Source: Argyresthia goedartella (taxonomy: Eukaryota; Arthropoda; Insecta; Lepidoptera; Argyresthiidae). From it: a stretch of DNA of 64,000 bases. The stretch spans positions 19,733,201-19,797,200 of the forward strand of contig OX463835.1 in assembly GCA_949825045.1 (NCBI GenBank), written 5' to 3'. The position numbers and the translations under genes are program-made. Every line of letters starts with the position of its first letter. Positions within the stretch are counted from its first letter, which is position 1. This document shows positions 42,790 to 53,831 of the stretch, piece by piece. The notes under the pieces are model-generated. The model was not told the origin of the DNA. It made no database searches and worked only from the letters and a program-made list of their open reading frames with translations.

Positions 42790-44576
42790 TGATTATTCCA
42801 TTATAGCGAGATGCACAGATATTGTGAGCGTGTTGTCGATTTGGATTACAATTTAACGATGTCCTCACTGTGCCCTTTCATCATCAGCTCCCATTGCCTC
42901 AGGGGCATGCCTCACGTGTGTAAGTGGGTAAAAAAAAAACTTGTTTTTATTCGGAAAACAACCGTTTCTATGGTGGACCATAGACGAAAGTATTGGTTTT
43001 TGATGGGCAACTCCCCATGGTAGAACCATACAGCTAAACGTCATCAAGCCTGCATTAGAAAAAGAGAGTTGGTTTACAGGACATTCTACAGACGTGATGA
43101 TAAGATCCACCCGATAAAAAGTATGTTATTGTTCTTTTTTTTGTCTCTTTTGCCCATCTGCAGTTATGACGCATGCCTTTGATGTTAATAAGTCCGCCTT
43201 AAGATGGAAATAAGACTGCTTTAAGACACGTTTGGTATTTCGAAAAGTTAACGTTCTGGACTCGAGATGTTATGCCTTGTTTCACTGCGGGTCCTATAAT
43301 TTCAGCATTTATCAAGCACCTTATTTTTAGTATTGTCAGTTTTCTACTGTTTTTGGGAAGTTTAAAGGATACTTGTAAGTATTAGCTTAGTTTCGTGAGC
43401 AATTGATATTCATAATTTGTTAACTGCACACGGATAATTACAGAGATCAGGAGTTACTTAAAAGTGTACAAAGGCGAGCTATTATCTCTAATAAGAGATC
43501 TCTTCCAGCCAACCAAGTAACCTCAGATAAAGCGACTCCAAAGATAGCAAATTTTGTTTATTAAAATCCTTCAACGAACAGTCGCAATCGCAATCGCATT
43601 GTGCTTTGAAGGCGAGAGAATAGAGAAACGCTACAGTTTAGGATGTGTTAGAGAGATGTCCAGTAAGGCCGACTTTTACCACACTTTGCTGCCAACTAAA
43701 TATCAAGGACAAATTACATTCTCAAGTTACTCTATAGGTAAGGTTATCTGTCAGCCAGGTTTCCCTCAACGTGGCCGAGTTGTGTTTAAGTTGTATTTAA
43801 AGTGTATTTAGCGGCTAGTGGCTACTAATTTAAGGCCGGCCAGGCTAAGTCCTTGCCTTACTGAAAGTAATTAATATATTTTAGACTGCTTTCAAAAAAT
43901 GCCTTTATTGGCACTGGGATAAAATAATACAGTTATTTTTGTTAGTTATTCTGGACGTTTTCAGTAAAATAATTTTGGTCAAAATATATTCAGGTTTATA
44001 TAAATGGCAAAGCAGTTTTGAATCAGAATAATGAAAAATAATTAAAAACCTTACTTTTAAATTGCGCGATATACTTTAATTTTATTGTAAATATCTTAAT
44101 AACTTTTGGCAATTAGATTTTATACTATATTTATTTCAATTGAAAATGAATCTTAGTTATTTTACGAAACATGTAAGTGTAAACAAATTAAACGTTCCAC
44201 ATTGTAAAATTAGGTAACATCATTATTTAAATTAAAAATACACGCACCTTGTTACATAATCATTATTACGGTGTTTTATTCCCCATAGCTGAGGCGATAA
44301 GCTAGCCCCTTGTGCAAAATTGACTATCGAATACTGCATTGGATTGCCCACTAAGATAGGGCTGCATTCCCCTGAGCCCCTATATTTTATCACTCAACAG
44401 TGCCAATGACGCAATAACGCGTCTCAAAAAACTGTAACCAAGTGCCCCTTCGACACACCTTTGCGTTAGAAGAAAAAATAGCGCTCTGAGAACGACCGGC
44501 CTGTGCCGGTAAACAACACGGCGTGCGTTGTGTGGCACTCGGGAAATATATCCATGAAACGTTTACGTGCGCCGCG
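42790..44576. other. intergenic, no gene recognised
   Basis: AT-rich. Short open frames (for example 43554-43811) have no recognisable domain. A SINE-C-like fragment (GGCGATAAGCTAGCCCCTTG) lies near 44290. Confidence 0.45.
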
Positions 44577-45015
44577 GGGTAATTACGTATCTATTACGTT
44601 GGTGGTGCTCGAATTATTAATTATCGCCCATTTTATGTTGACATGTCTAGGACCAATGTTGGTTATCATAGCTTTTTTGATAGAATTTCCCGTATTCATA
44701 ATAAGATATCCTCATATTACTCTGAAGATGAAGATATATTTAATCTTAGGTTAAGTAAATTCAAAAAGAGCATGACAGCGGCTTCCGCTGTTTGATTTAG
44801 CTTGTAATCATTTTCTCTTTTATATTTATATTATTTTTGGTTTAAATTGAATAAATTTCAGTAACCTTAGATTTAGGTTGGTAGAACTGTTCTTAAAATT
44901 GTATGCGCGTTCACCTGTAATTGGGTATGCACGAAGTTAAAATAAATTGTACTTTTGAATTGTCTGTAATGTGTAAAACCTGTTGGTTAACTAACCGACA
45001 GTAAATAAATAAATC
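44577..45015 (+). mobile_element. LINE 3' end fragment
   Basis: A + strand frame ending at 44792 reads VGGARIINYRPFYVDMSRTN, GYHSFFDRISRIHN and DIFNLRLSKFKKSMTAASAV. The R-T-N..SFF.RI...N....D.F...L..FK pattern is that of the C-terminus of Jockey/CR1-type RT proteins. The 3' UTR ends in AAATAAATAAAT at about 45003-45014. Confidence 0.6.
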
Positions 45016-45177
45016 TTGCAAACAGTAGGCAATCGACAGAAATAGCGCAAATTCCGCTGTCATAAGTCACAATAGCGGAGTGTAGCAAACGGTCAACGGC
45101 AATCGAGCAATCGCACAACTAAAAATTGCATTGATGTTACAATTAGCAGAAAGCGAACGGTTAAGGTAGGTCCACGT

Positions 45178-45379
45178 TTAAGGTAGGTCCAGACATGTTC
45201 TTTTGTCCGTTTGGTATCAGCGTCGCGATCCAAGAACGCTAGCTTGGACGCCCGTTTGGTACGGCACGGTGCTACGACGCGTCTCGATCGCAGCCGGTCC
45301 GGGCGTCCAAACAAGCGTTCGAGTGAATTGCGACGGAGGTACGTTACGGACAAAGGAACATGTCTGGACCCACCTTTAG
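45178..45379. mobile_element. 202-bp MITE
   Basis: Terminal inverted repeats of about 30 bp: AAGGTAGGTCCAGACATGTT on the left and the complement of AACATGTCTGGACCCACCTT on the right, one or two mismatches. GC-richer interior. AAGGTAGGTCC also occurs once just outside the left end (45164). Confidence 0.85.
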
Positions 45380-45489
45380 CAATACTAATTTGGTTTGAAA
45401 CATTGCAACCGACTGCGCAAACACTACGTAATAGTTGCTGATTGTAAAATACTAAGTAATAAGCCCGCGGGGCACTCAATGAAAGTGCG

Positions 45490-45560
45490 ACAAACGCACA
45501 GTCGCGCCATGGGCACAATTGTGCCACTGCCACCGCGTATGGGAAAAGGATTGACGCTCT
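45490..45560 (+). mobile_element. SINE-C tail fragment
   Basis: GGGCACAATTGTGCCACTGC and CGTATGGGAAAAGGATTGAC match the 3' part of SINE-C. Confidence 0.65.
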
Positions 45561-45685
45561 GTATGTTTTGCGTATTTATTTCTCTGCATGAAATCGTGGA
45601 AATCCCCTTGGTCACTCGTTTATAATTGTATTTTACAACAAAGTATATTGTTTAATGGAGATCTTTTATTTCTTATTATACGACC

Positions 45686-45860
45686 TCTGAGGCGCTGCGG
45701 TAGTGACTCTGCCTATCATGCGAGAGGTCCCGGGTTCGATGCCCGGCTGGGGACAAAGAAAAAAATATGTCTTGGATGTTTATGTGACGTCGCTGTTTCT
45801 GGTTCCCACGACACAGGGTATCCTAGTGTGGGGCCAGAAGCAATGTAAAGGCACAAAATA
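45686..45860 (+). mobile_element. SINE-B copy 3
   Basis: Head GAGGCGCTGCGGTAGTGACT, B box GGGTTCGATGCCCGGC, body GTGTGGGGCCAGAAGCAATG. Closest in structure to the copy at 3212. Confidence 0.82.
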
Positions 45861-48800
45861 AAAAGGTACAGAAATCAATCTACATACAAGCGCGCTCGAG
45901 CAACGCACACATAGATACTGCTCACGGACACGATATCTCAAAACAGTTCAAACCACTGCGAGCGTGAGTGCCATCCGCTTGACACGCGCGTCTGTTAATG
46001 CAAATAATGCAATAATGGAGCAACGGAAAAAAATATATTATAACGGTTCAGTGGACGGTTTAAATAAATAACAGTTGCCTATTTTTCAATCAGTATAATA
46101 AAATAAGTATTAACAAATTTTTTGTTAGGTAAATTCACGCCACCATCAGTTACGTAAGTTGAAAACATGTTTTTTTGTTTGTGTAGATATTGTGTTGTTT
46201 TTCGTGTCATTTGACAGGTGTAAGTCTAAATTCGGGTAGTCCGTTTAGAAGTTATCGGGGATTTTCGATAGTGAAAATTGACAAACGTAAAATTGTGTAG
46301 GTATTTTTCTGTTCTGTAAACCTTTTGTATTGTAATTGTAGGCAGGTCCATTGTTTTGTTTTTGCGCCAGTACCACGATAGTTTTTCGTGCATAAGCCGT
46401 AGTTGACAACCCTAGAGCGATCGCCGAGCGGAGCTATGAAAAGTGAAGTACATACATGTGGTTGACTTCTGTACCTATTTATTTTGTGGTATAGGCCTGT
46501 ATATATGTCGATTTTTTATGTTTGGGTAATTAATTCTTCATCTAGGCATTTCAATCGCTTTTGAAATATAGACCAATCAGAACATCGCATAAACAAGTGA
46601 ATCAATCAAGCTAAAAACGCTTTTTTCTTCTTTACTTTTAAGCGGCTGAACGGATTTGAATGAAATTTTTCAGAGACAGTTTATGAGCTAGATTAACGTA
46701 TAGGATACTTTTTATCCGACTGCACCAGAAGGAGGGTAACGTTATCTCGGTAAATGATAATTCCTAAGAACACGCAGTGTAAGTGAATAAAGTTTACTTA
46801 AAAGTTTTTTTAATGCACCCAGGTGAAACATTTACATACAGGCACATACATTTCTTCTGCGCCGCAGAGGTCGCCAAAGTGAATAAAGTTTATAAAAATA
46901 ATTTTAATGCACCCCATGTTTAGATTTCACTAAAAGTGTAGGTACTTAATGCACCTAGTTAGGTGGATCGGTTCAGATGGATTAAGTTTACGGAGGGGTA
47001 AATTCGCAATAAAAGACATCTCGTGTGCAGTGATCTTATTGTAATTGGTACTTTATTCTCAAAAGTGTTATACGCTCGGTTTGGGTTGTAAATGACCTTT
47101 CATAACGGCCAAAGGACATCGAAACTTTTCGTAGATGGTAATTCATACGCCTCTCTGCCCATAACTGCTATCAGCGTGGCCACCTTCACCGCTGGCTTGA
47201 TATCATAGCCACAAAATACTGCGCCAGCCGATCCGCGTATATATCCTAACTGCCTTTGTCAAGGTCAATGGACATATTTGCACAAAAATGTTCTCCCACA
47301 CACTAAAGTTCAAACACGTACGTTCTTTTAATCCTCGTCGCCACTGATAAGTCCTGGGGGAAGCTCCAGGATAATATTGCAGGGAGTGAAACGAAACACA
47401 GCTATCCGGTAAACTAGTAAATCGAAAGAGAGCGATCATTCCAACAGTGGGTAGTCTTGAGAATATAAATATCGAGATACCTACATACACACATCACAAT
47501 ACTGTTACAGTTACCGAATTTGAATCCGTTTTCTAAAACTGCTTCTAATGTAGAGCAGTGGGTAATACCAACTGCTAAACTGGTAATTGCTCAACTACGC
47601 ATTGTTGAGCAGCGGGTAATATCCGCTGATCAACTAAACCTTCCCACTGCTCAAGTAGATTACTCCAAGTTTTGCTGCAATCACAAGGGAAACAATGGAC
47701 AAAATCAGATGGAGCCAGGTATCAGGTTATAGTAGGATACTCATATCATATTATTTAAATAAACGTACACGTTTCAGATATTTGAATTTTTTGAATTAAC
47801 CTCCTTCACCAGTCTGTTATCCTGGTACTTCATGGAAAGTTGAAGGGATGACGAGAGGGACCACCAGCCGAAAATCCATAAAATATGTTATTAAAATGTA
47901 AGGTATTCCGCGGGTACAATTTTTAACCGTGGAACTACTGGACCGCTTGGTTGTTCCACGGGATTTTTGCGCATGCTACACCTGCGTCTTCCACGTGCAA
48001 TGAAGAAATATAGTTGTGCGGTGGGGAACAAGGGAACAGAATGGCCACTGATCAACTAAGTTGAGCTATGGCATAAAGATACCGTCAAACTTGCTTACTT
48101 TGCTCGCTTTTTCCCGTTTTTTTACGTTAGTTTGAATATTTTCCTAAATATTCATAATATTTAATAGTTCACTTCCACCACGCAACCAAAAATATAGTTT
48201 CTTTGCGTGTATAAAGTATAATTAAAAGAAAAACGTCAGTTTATATGAGAAAAAGTCAACTAAAAAAGTGGGCAAAAAAGCATACACTTTTGGCAACATT
48301 TCCCACATGGTAGTTTCGTTTTGTAACTCAGCTATTTTCATTGGACTTTAAAGCTTTAATAAAAGGCTGGGCAATGCAACACATTGTCGGATTATAATAC
48401 TGCCAAGCATACCATAAGGCCCTTAAAATTGAGCGGGCAAAGTCATGTAGTTTCCTAGAGAATTTTTCATACAAAGTGAATTGTGAAATAGGGTTGTCAC
48501 ACCTTGTGCCGTATAAATAACAAACGATCTCTTAGGTATTTAATACTTTATTAATCGTATAGGAATATACATTACTTTTAGAGATCACGTCATTTAAAAA
48601 CAATATAAAAATAGCAGTTTAACCTTAGTTGCACTTTAAGCCCTTGAAATAAAAAACAATATTTTTGATAGAAGCTAAAATTTTCTGTACGACTACAATA
48701 CACTCAATTAAATAAGCGATAATTTTCTAAAAGACAGTAGGTTATTGATTGATTGATTAAATCTTTACTTACGTCCTAATTTGAAGTTGTGAGTTACTTC

Positions 48801-49422
48801 AATTGAAAATAAAGTCTCTACTAGACATTTTTTTTAATGGTTGTATCTTAAATATACATATATAGTTTCGTAAAACTACGTTTTACTACACTGACTTGAA
48901 GTTGGGACTGGTGCGTTTCTTAGTTTAGCCAGAAATATAGTGCTCTTTTTTACCATTGATTAAAAGTTAATCGAAAACGTTTTCGATATATTTAGATTTT
49001 GAGTAACAACACCGAGCACGCAATAAATATATGAGTATGAGCTGGGCAAAGACAGACCCATTTGGCAAAGTTGCTTTGTTTGACGGTAATACAAACTACT
49101 GCGGTCAAAACCTGTGAAAACCGCCATGAAATCAGTCGATTGCATAAAAACGTAAAAAAATATATATTCTTAGTTCGCGTCAGGTTCGATGGCACTCGGG
49201 AGGAAACGATACATTATGATTTAAGGAAGTTGTGCTATCGTCCTCAAAGATCGCAGGTGGATGTCATTAATACGATTACAAATTTGAATTTACATACAAA
49301 ATCGCTCACGTTCACAAGTTTATATTTAGGTTATCTGCGTCTCAGCAGGTTAATGAATCATTAAACGACTCTGGGTACGCCGCTTAGTGGGTTAAAATTT
49401 TGAGCGCCATGCATTAACGACA
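45861..49422. other. intergenic, no gene recognised
   Basis: Repeat W copy (+) at about 46640-46785. A short imperfect direct repeat GTGAATAAAGTTTA at about 46791 and 46879. A 70-codon frame at 47520-47732 has internally repetitive residues (QWVIPTA, EQRVISA) but no known domain. No tRNA or rRNA seen. Confidence 0.45.
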
Positions 49423-49558
49423 TTACTTATAAAAAAGTAAATTCCCTGTTTAGTTAATTCAGTGGTTTGTCTTGCTTTGACATTTGTCATTTAGTCGACG
49501 TGTGAAAAGGACAAAACACTGCTTAAGCTAAACAGTGAATTTACTTTTTTATAAGTAA
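49423..49558. mobile_element. 136-bp MITE
   Basis: Roughly 30-bp terminal inverted repeats, TTACTTATAAAAAAGTAAAT on the left and its complement on the right, then CCTGTTTAG versus CACTGTTTAG inverted. The short unique centre makes it nearly a palindrome. Confidence 0.88.
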
Positions 49559-50944
49559 GGCCGTAAGTACAAAACTCGCACGCCAACCATGTTTGCTATG
49601 CTACGCAAAATACAACTTAATTCATACAAGATAAGGTCTCTTTATATAAATTGTATCGTCTATGGGCGACGTGGCGCCTGTGGCACGACTTTCAGTTGTC
49701 GGCCAGTGCCGACTGGGGCGGTCAAAAGGTTAACATGCGAATGAAGTGGACGGGGAACCCGATAGGCATTGGAGGGCTACAAACACACTTGTAGGTACCA
49801 TGTCTTCCTTGAGCGCCAGCCGCCATCCCTTCCTGACGCGAACTATATATTGCCATGGAGATCGAAATGTAACGTTTTGGTGAGGACCACAATACAAATG
49901 TGCAGTTCCGTCGCCGAACGCAAGACGAGGAGTCGCGTGAACGAGACAGAGAGCGTAGTTACATGGCGAGTGAGCGAGACAGCGGTAGATAGAGTGAGAG
50001 AGAGAGCGAGAGGCTACCCCTCCACTTGGCGCAACCTGAGTCGGTAGCACGACTACTTGACAGATCGAGAAAGTGTTGTTCAGATGAAATAAACCTTATG
50101 ACATGTTCCTGCTACGCTGCTCACGCGATGCGTTGCTGACAAAGGCCAAGTTTTGTACTACAAGCCCTTTGAGATATACCCCGCGCCACGAATTAAGAGC
50201 GCTGGGCGACGTTTGCGGGAATTACTGCGCGTATGTATCTACAATTGTACAGTTCTTGAAAAGTGACTACTGCGCATTCAAGACCACCGCTCATAACTCG
50301 TGGCGCGACGTATACTCAATCGTTCAATTCCTATTGGGTAGAAGATGCCATGCAAACGTAGCTTTTGTCAGATATATTTCACGCCACGTCACGTCGGTGG
50401 CACGACGTCTTAAATAAAGTGAAAATACTTTACATTCACCGGTGAATTTAAAATAGTTAACATATTCGGTCGCGCGAAGCATACAGTCTGTTGAACCTTG
50501 CACACGCTGGCACCGAACGAGGAAAAAAATCTGAAAAACAAACAATGAGGCAACGATTGCGAAAGTGAAAGTCCTAGAGTTTTTGTCTGTCAATATTTAC
50601 TACAAATCATAAAATTTTCGGGCCTAGCCGTGAATCAGTTGGAAAAGTAAAAAAAATATTGTTGCTTCGACTAATTGGGTTTCCTAAGGGTGCTCAAATC
50701 GCGCTGTCATTTCCCGAGCGACAGAGAGAGACGACGATACGACACGCCAGCATGACTGACTTCGAGTTGTGGTTGTGCATCTAGGCCGTCAAAGGACAGT
50801 ATCAGCAGGACAACAACTTTTTACTAGTAGCGATGAAACGAATAGTGATTTGGCGATAACCGAATATCCGGCCACGTTCGAGGCCGAAGTGACGAATATT
50901 CGGTGCCATTATGCATGTAGCAGTTGGTTGGTGAAAACCGAACC
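49559..50944. other. intergenic, no gene recognised
   Basis: Includes GC-richer stretches at 49730-50050 with frames on both strands and (GA)n-like sequence (49985-50015). None has a domain I recognise. Confidence 0.4.
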
Positions 50945-51332
50945 TTAACTAACTCTCTAGACCGTTAATTAAATGCCGACGTTTAACTAAGTCACTAACA
51001 TTTTGGAAAACAAGATGGCGTCACTACAACAGCTGATTTGGACAGCTTATATTAGGTTAAAACATTGCGGTAGCTTAGGTGAAGGGTAAAGGGGGTGAGC
51101 GAAGCGAATCCCTCTTTATCCTTTGTGTTAGGTTGAACGTGTAAGAACAACAAAAAATACTTAAAACATAAACTTAAGTACACATAAAAAATATTTATAT
51201 TGTATACGTCTTGTTGCCTAGGAACGTTTAGACAACTCGTTAAACGTTTATTTCACTCACTTGTCTGACGGAATTTTAGTGACTTGGTTAAACGTCGGTA
51301 TTTAATTAACGATCTAGAGAGTTAGTTAAATG
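50945..51332. mobile_element. MITE carrying a nested repeat X
   Basis: About 55-bp terminal inverted repeats: TTAACTAACTCTCTAGACCG with GACGTTTAACTAAGTCACTA at the left, mirrored by TTAACGATCTAGAGAGTTAG at the right. 51055-51203 inside it is a + strand repeat X copy. Confidence 0.83.
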
Positions 51333-52857
51333 TCTCATTTAAGCAACTAACTGCGACATGCACACAGCAACGTGGACAGTTTTACATGTCGCGAGTGACA
51401 AATTAATTGCAAACCGAGCTAATATTGTCACGCACGACACGACATTATTTCTTCATTGTTCTATCAAAACTTGGAAATATCGCTTATTGATAGCCCAAAG
51501 CAAAAGAAGGCACCATTTAAATCGCTTGTAATGTGTTACTTCTTCTCATATTAGTTACCTTCACAGTAATTTATTTAAGACATACTTAGTTGAAACTTGT
51601 CTGATTTTATATTTTCATATGTTTTCATTATTTGCTATTCGGATAGCGGCCGAATACAGAATAGTTTCCGAATTTCATTCAGTTCATTTCTAATACAATA
51701 ACTACTTCTCAAGATTTAATTAAGTGGAAAACTTATCTCAGGATAAAATAGTTGGTTCCAGTACATTACGTAATGGTTTTCATTAGGTAACGTATCTTCA
51801 TAAATAATAATTATGAGAAAGTAATTAGCACGTGTGCTATTGTTTCTTTCTTAGTTGTTTCAGCTAGGGTTGCCACACTCGATGACGTAGTTTATTATGC
51901 GAGAATATACTTTCAAGTTATCTTGTAGAGTACCTACAGGAAATAACGGATTAGTTGGTGACCGAAATACTAAATTATTATTCAGCTCAGCCCAGCGAAT
52001 TCCGATTCTTATCGTACCTACTCTTGAAATTATGCATGCCGCAATAAGATATTTTTGGGCATTTTTAGTTACCTACATAGACATGTCTCATGACGAAGAT
52101 TTTACAGCGATGTAGCTTACGTAAAGCATTTTAGAGTGTCTATCTCAGATAAAATAGGATAATTTGTGGAGCGAAAATAAATATGCATTAGGCCGAAAAC
52201 GAAAAAAATCTTCTCCGTGCATGGCACCGATCTCGAATTGAATAAATCTCTTAAATTGACCGAAACCAGGCCATCTGCCCCACATGAACTCCGAAAAAAA
52301 TATTCACTTGCAACATTACATAGGTAATATAAGTAATTCCACCGGAAAAATCATCAAAATTATGTGTTGACTGCTGTCATTCCGCAAATGCACTCTGGAT
52401 TTATTTATTGTGTTGTATGTAATTAAAACATTATTACCCACGTTGGTGGCAACCCTACCGTTGGTCAAGAACCTTTTACACGTAACTGTACTCACCTTCA
52501 CAAACTAATTAACTGTCGACTATCACGTAAACTGTAGCTCTTATATCAAACGCGATAGAGTTTTGTTACGGGTGTTGAAACTGCAAGATAAGTTTGCGTT
52601 TAGTTTGCAATTGACGCACGTTTTCATGGTGCGCTGCACACGGCAATTACATCCGCGGCTACAAATGGAAGATCGTATAGATCGAAGATATCTTGAGATC
52701 CAATCCTGTGGGTTGGGGGAGGAATAAAGATAAAACTGCGTCAACTTTTGATAACAGACTAAACTTAGGAGCAGTTACCATGTAATTTGAGACTTGCTGT
52801 TCTTTCTGTGATTGAATGAAGATCATTATTTAACAAGCAGTGAAGGTTATATAAACA
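51333..52857. other. intergenic, no gene recognised
   Basis: AT-rich, no element with definable ends. Confidence 0.4.
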
Positions 52858-53052
52858 TTTTTTTTAAATAAACATTTATATAGAGCCACCTAAATTTACT
52901 TACAAGGATAAAATGTGTCGTGGGAACCAGAAACAGCGACATCACACATATTAACATCCAAGACCTAGGTTTTTTTTTTCCACAGCTGAGGATCGAACCC
53001 GGGACCTCTAGCATGTTAGGCAGAGCCACAACCGCAGCGCCACAGAGGTTGT
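52858..53052 (-). mobile_element. SINE-B copy 4 (minus)
   Basis: GTGTCGTGGGAACCAGAAAC at the left (body) and GAGGATCGAACCCGGGACCT (B box complement) then CACAACCGCAGCGCCACAG at the right. Truncated at its 3' end relative to copy 1. Confidence 0.8.
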
Positions 53053-53566
53053 CAAAATAAATAACCAAAGTAAACTAATGAGATGCAAAAAGTTTGCCTC
53101 ACAAACACTCTCAAACAAGACATGGTGGCGGCAAGCACCACATGTAAATTGATTATACTTAGTCTTTTTGAAACGTTATTTTCATTTACATTAGAAGAAA
53201 ACTAAACTTTCCAAATGCATTGGTCTAACTTAATTTTCTTCTAGTTTAATGTAAATCGCTGCCCCAAAATCGCATTGTTGTGTCTTCCGCTTTTTGGGTA
53301 AATTATTCTAAACTATTCACCAAATTAGTAAGGTTGAATTCCAATGACCTAAAAGCGAAAGTGTTTGGCATCATTGTTGTTGCCTTTGCCTTGTGTAGCG
53401 CGCTTTCCAAAGAAAGAGGAAATACGGGTGCCGCCATTTCTCCGACGCTAGTCATGTGAGTTTTGAAGCCACTCTTGGCGCGAAATGACGTCTCCTCAAC
53501 AACTTTTGAACAAAACGTACGATATTTTTCGAACATTTGTGCCATTATAAAATTTTAACAACAAAT

Positions 53567-53831
53567 ATGATGGACCTAAAAGAATTAATAAAATGGCTGG
53601 TGCCGTGTTTTCACAGCAAAAAAGATGTGCGGTTGACTTTAGTCTGTTTGTTTTTACTTTTTAATTTCTGCCCCGGTTTGGAGGCAAAAGTAAACAGTGA
53701 TAGTGAGCCAAATAGAACTTTTTTTTACAATAAAAACATTAGTTTTAATAGTGTAGACCAAAGTAACGGAACTTTCAGCCAAATGGTGAAATTAGATAAT
53801 GTGGAAAGGAGCTTGGATGATTCATTTACCG
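53567..53831 (+). CDS. first coding exon of an unidentified secreted or membrane protein
   Basis: An open exon from ATG 53567 (or the next codon, 53570; an upstream in-frame ATG at 53537 is also possible) to a consensus donor ACCG|GTAAGT. It encodes MMDLKELIKWLVPCF, then a hydrophobic segment LTLVCLFLLFNFCPGLEA (about residues 24-41) preceded by KKDVR, like a signal peptide or signal anchor, then an acidic/Asn-rich stretch with three N-glycosylation sequons (NRT, NIS, NGT). About 88 residues. No family recognised. Evidence for a real exon: signal-like N-terminus, clustered sequons and the perfect donor. The following exons are not found in the window, so the gene would extend past 64000 or the exon is spurious. 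Confidence 0.5.

Noticed and set aside
44503..44754. 83-codon hydrophobic frame resembling a membrane protein
   Set aside because: Another frame of the same strand carries a convincing LINE C-terminal pattern, so the hydrophobic reading is a shadow.
47520..47732. 70-codon frame with repeated QWVI/EQRVI words as a gene
   Set aside because: Short, internally repetitive, without a recognisable domain or flanking exons.
49730..50050. Opposing frames of 92-106 codons in a GC-richer block
   Set aside because: No domain, no splice or start context, and similar lengths on both strands suggest composition alone.
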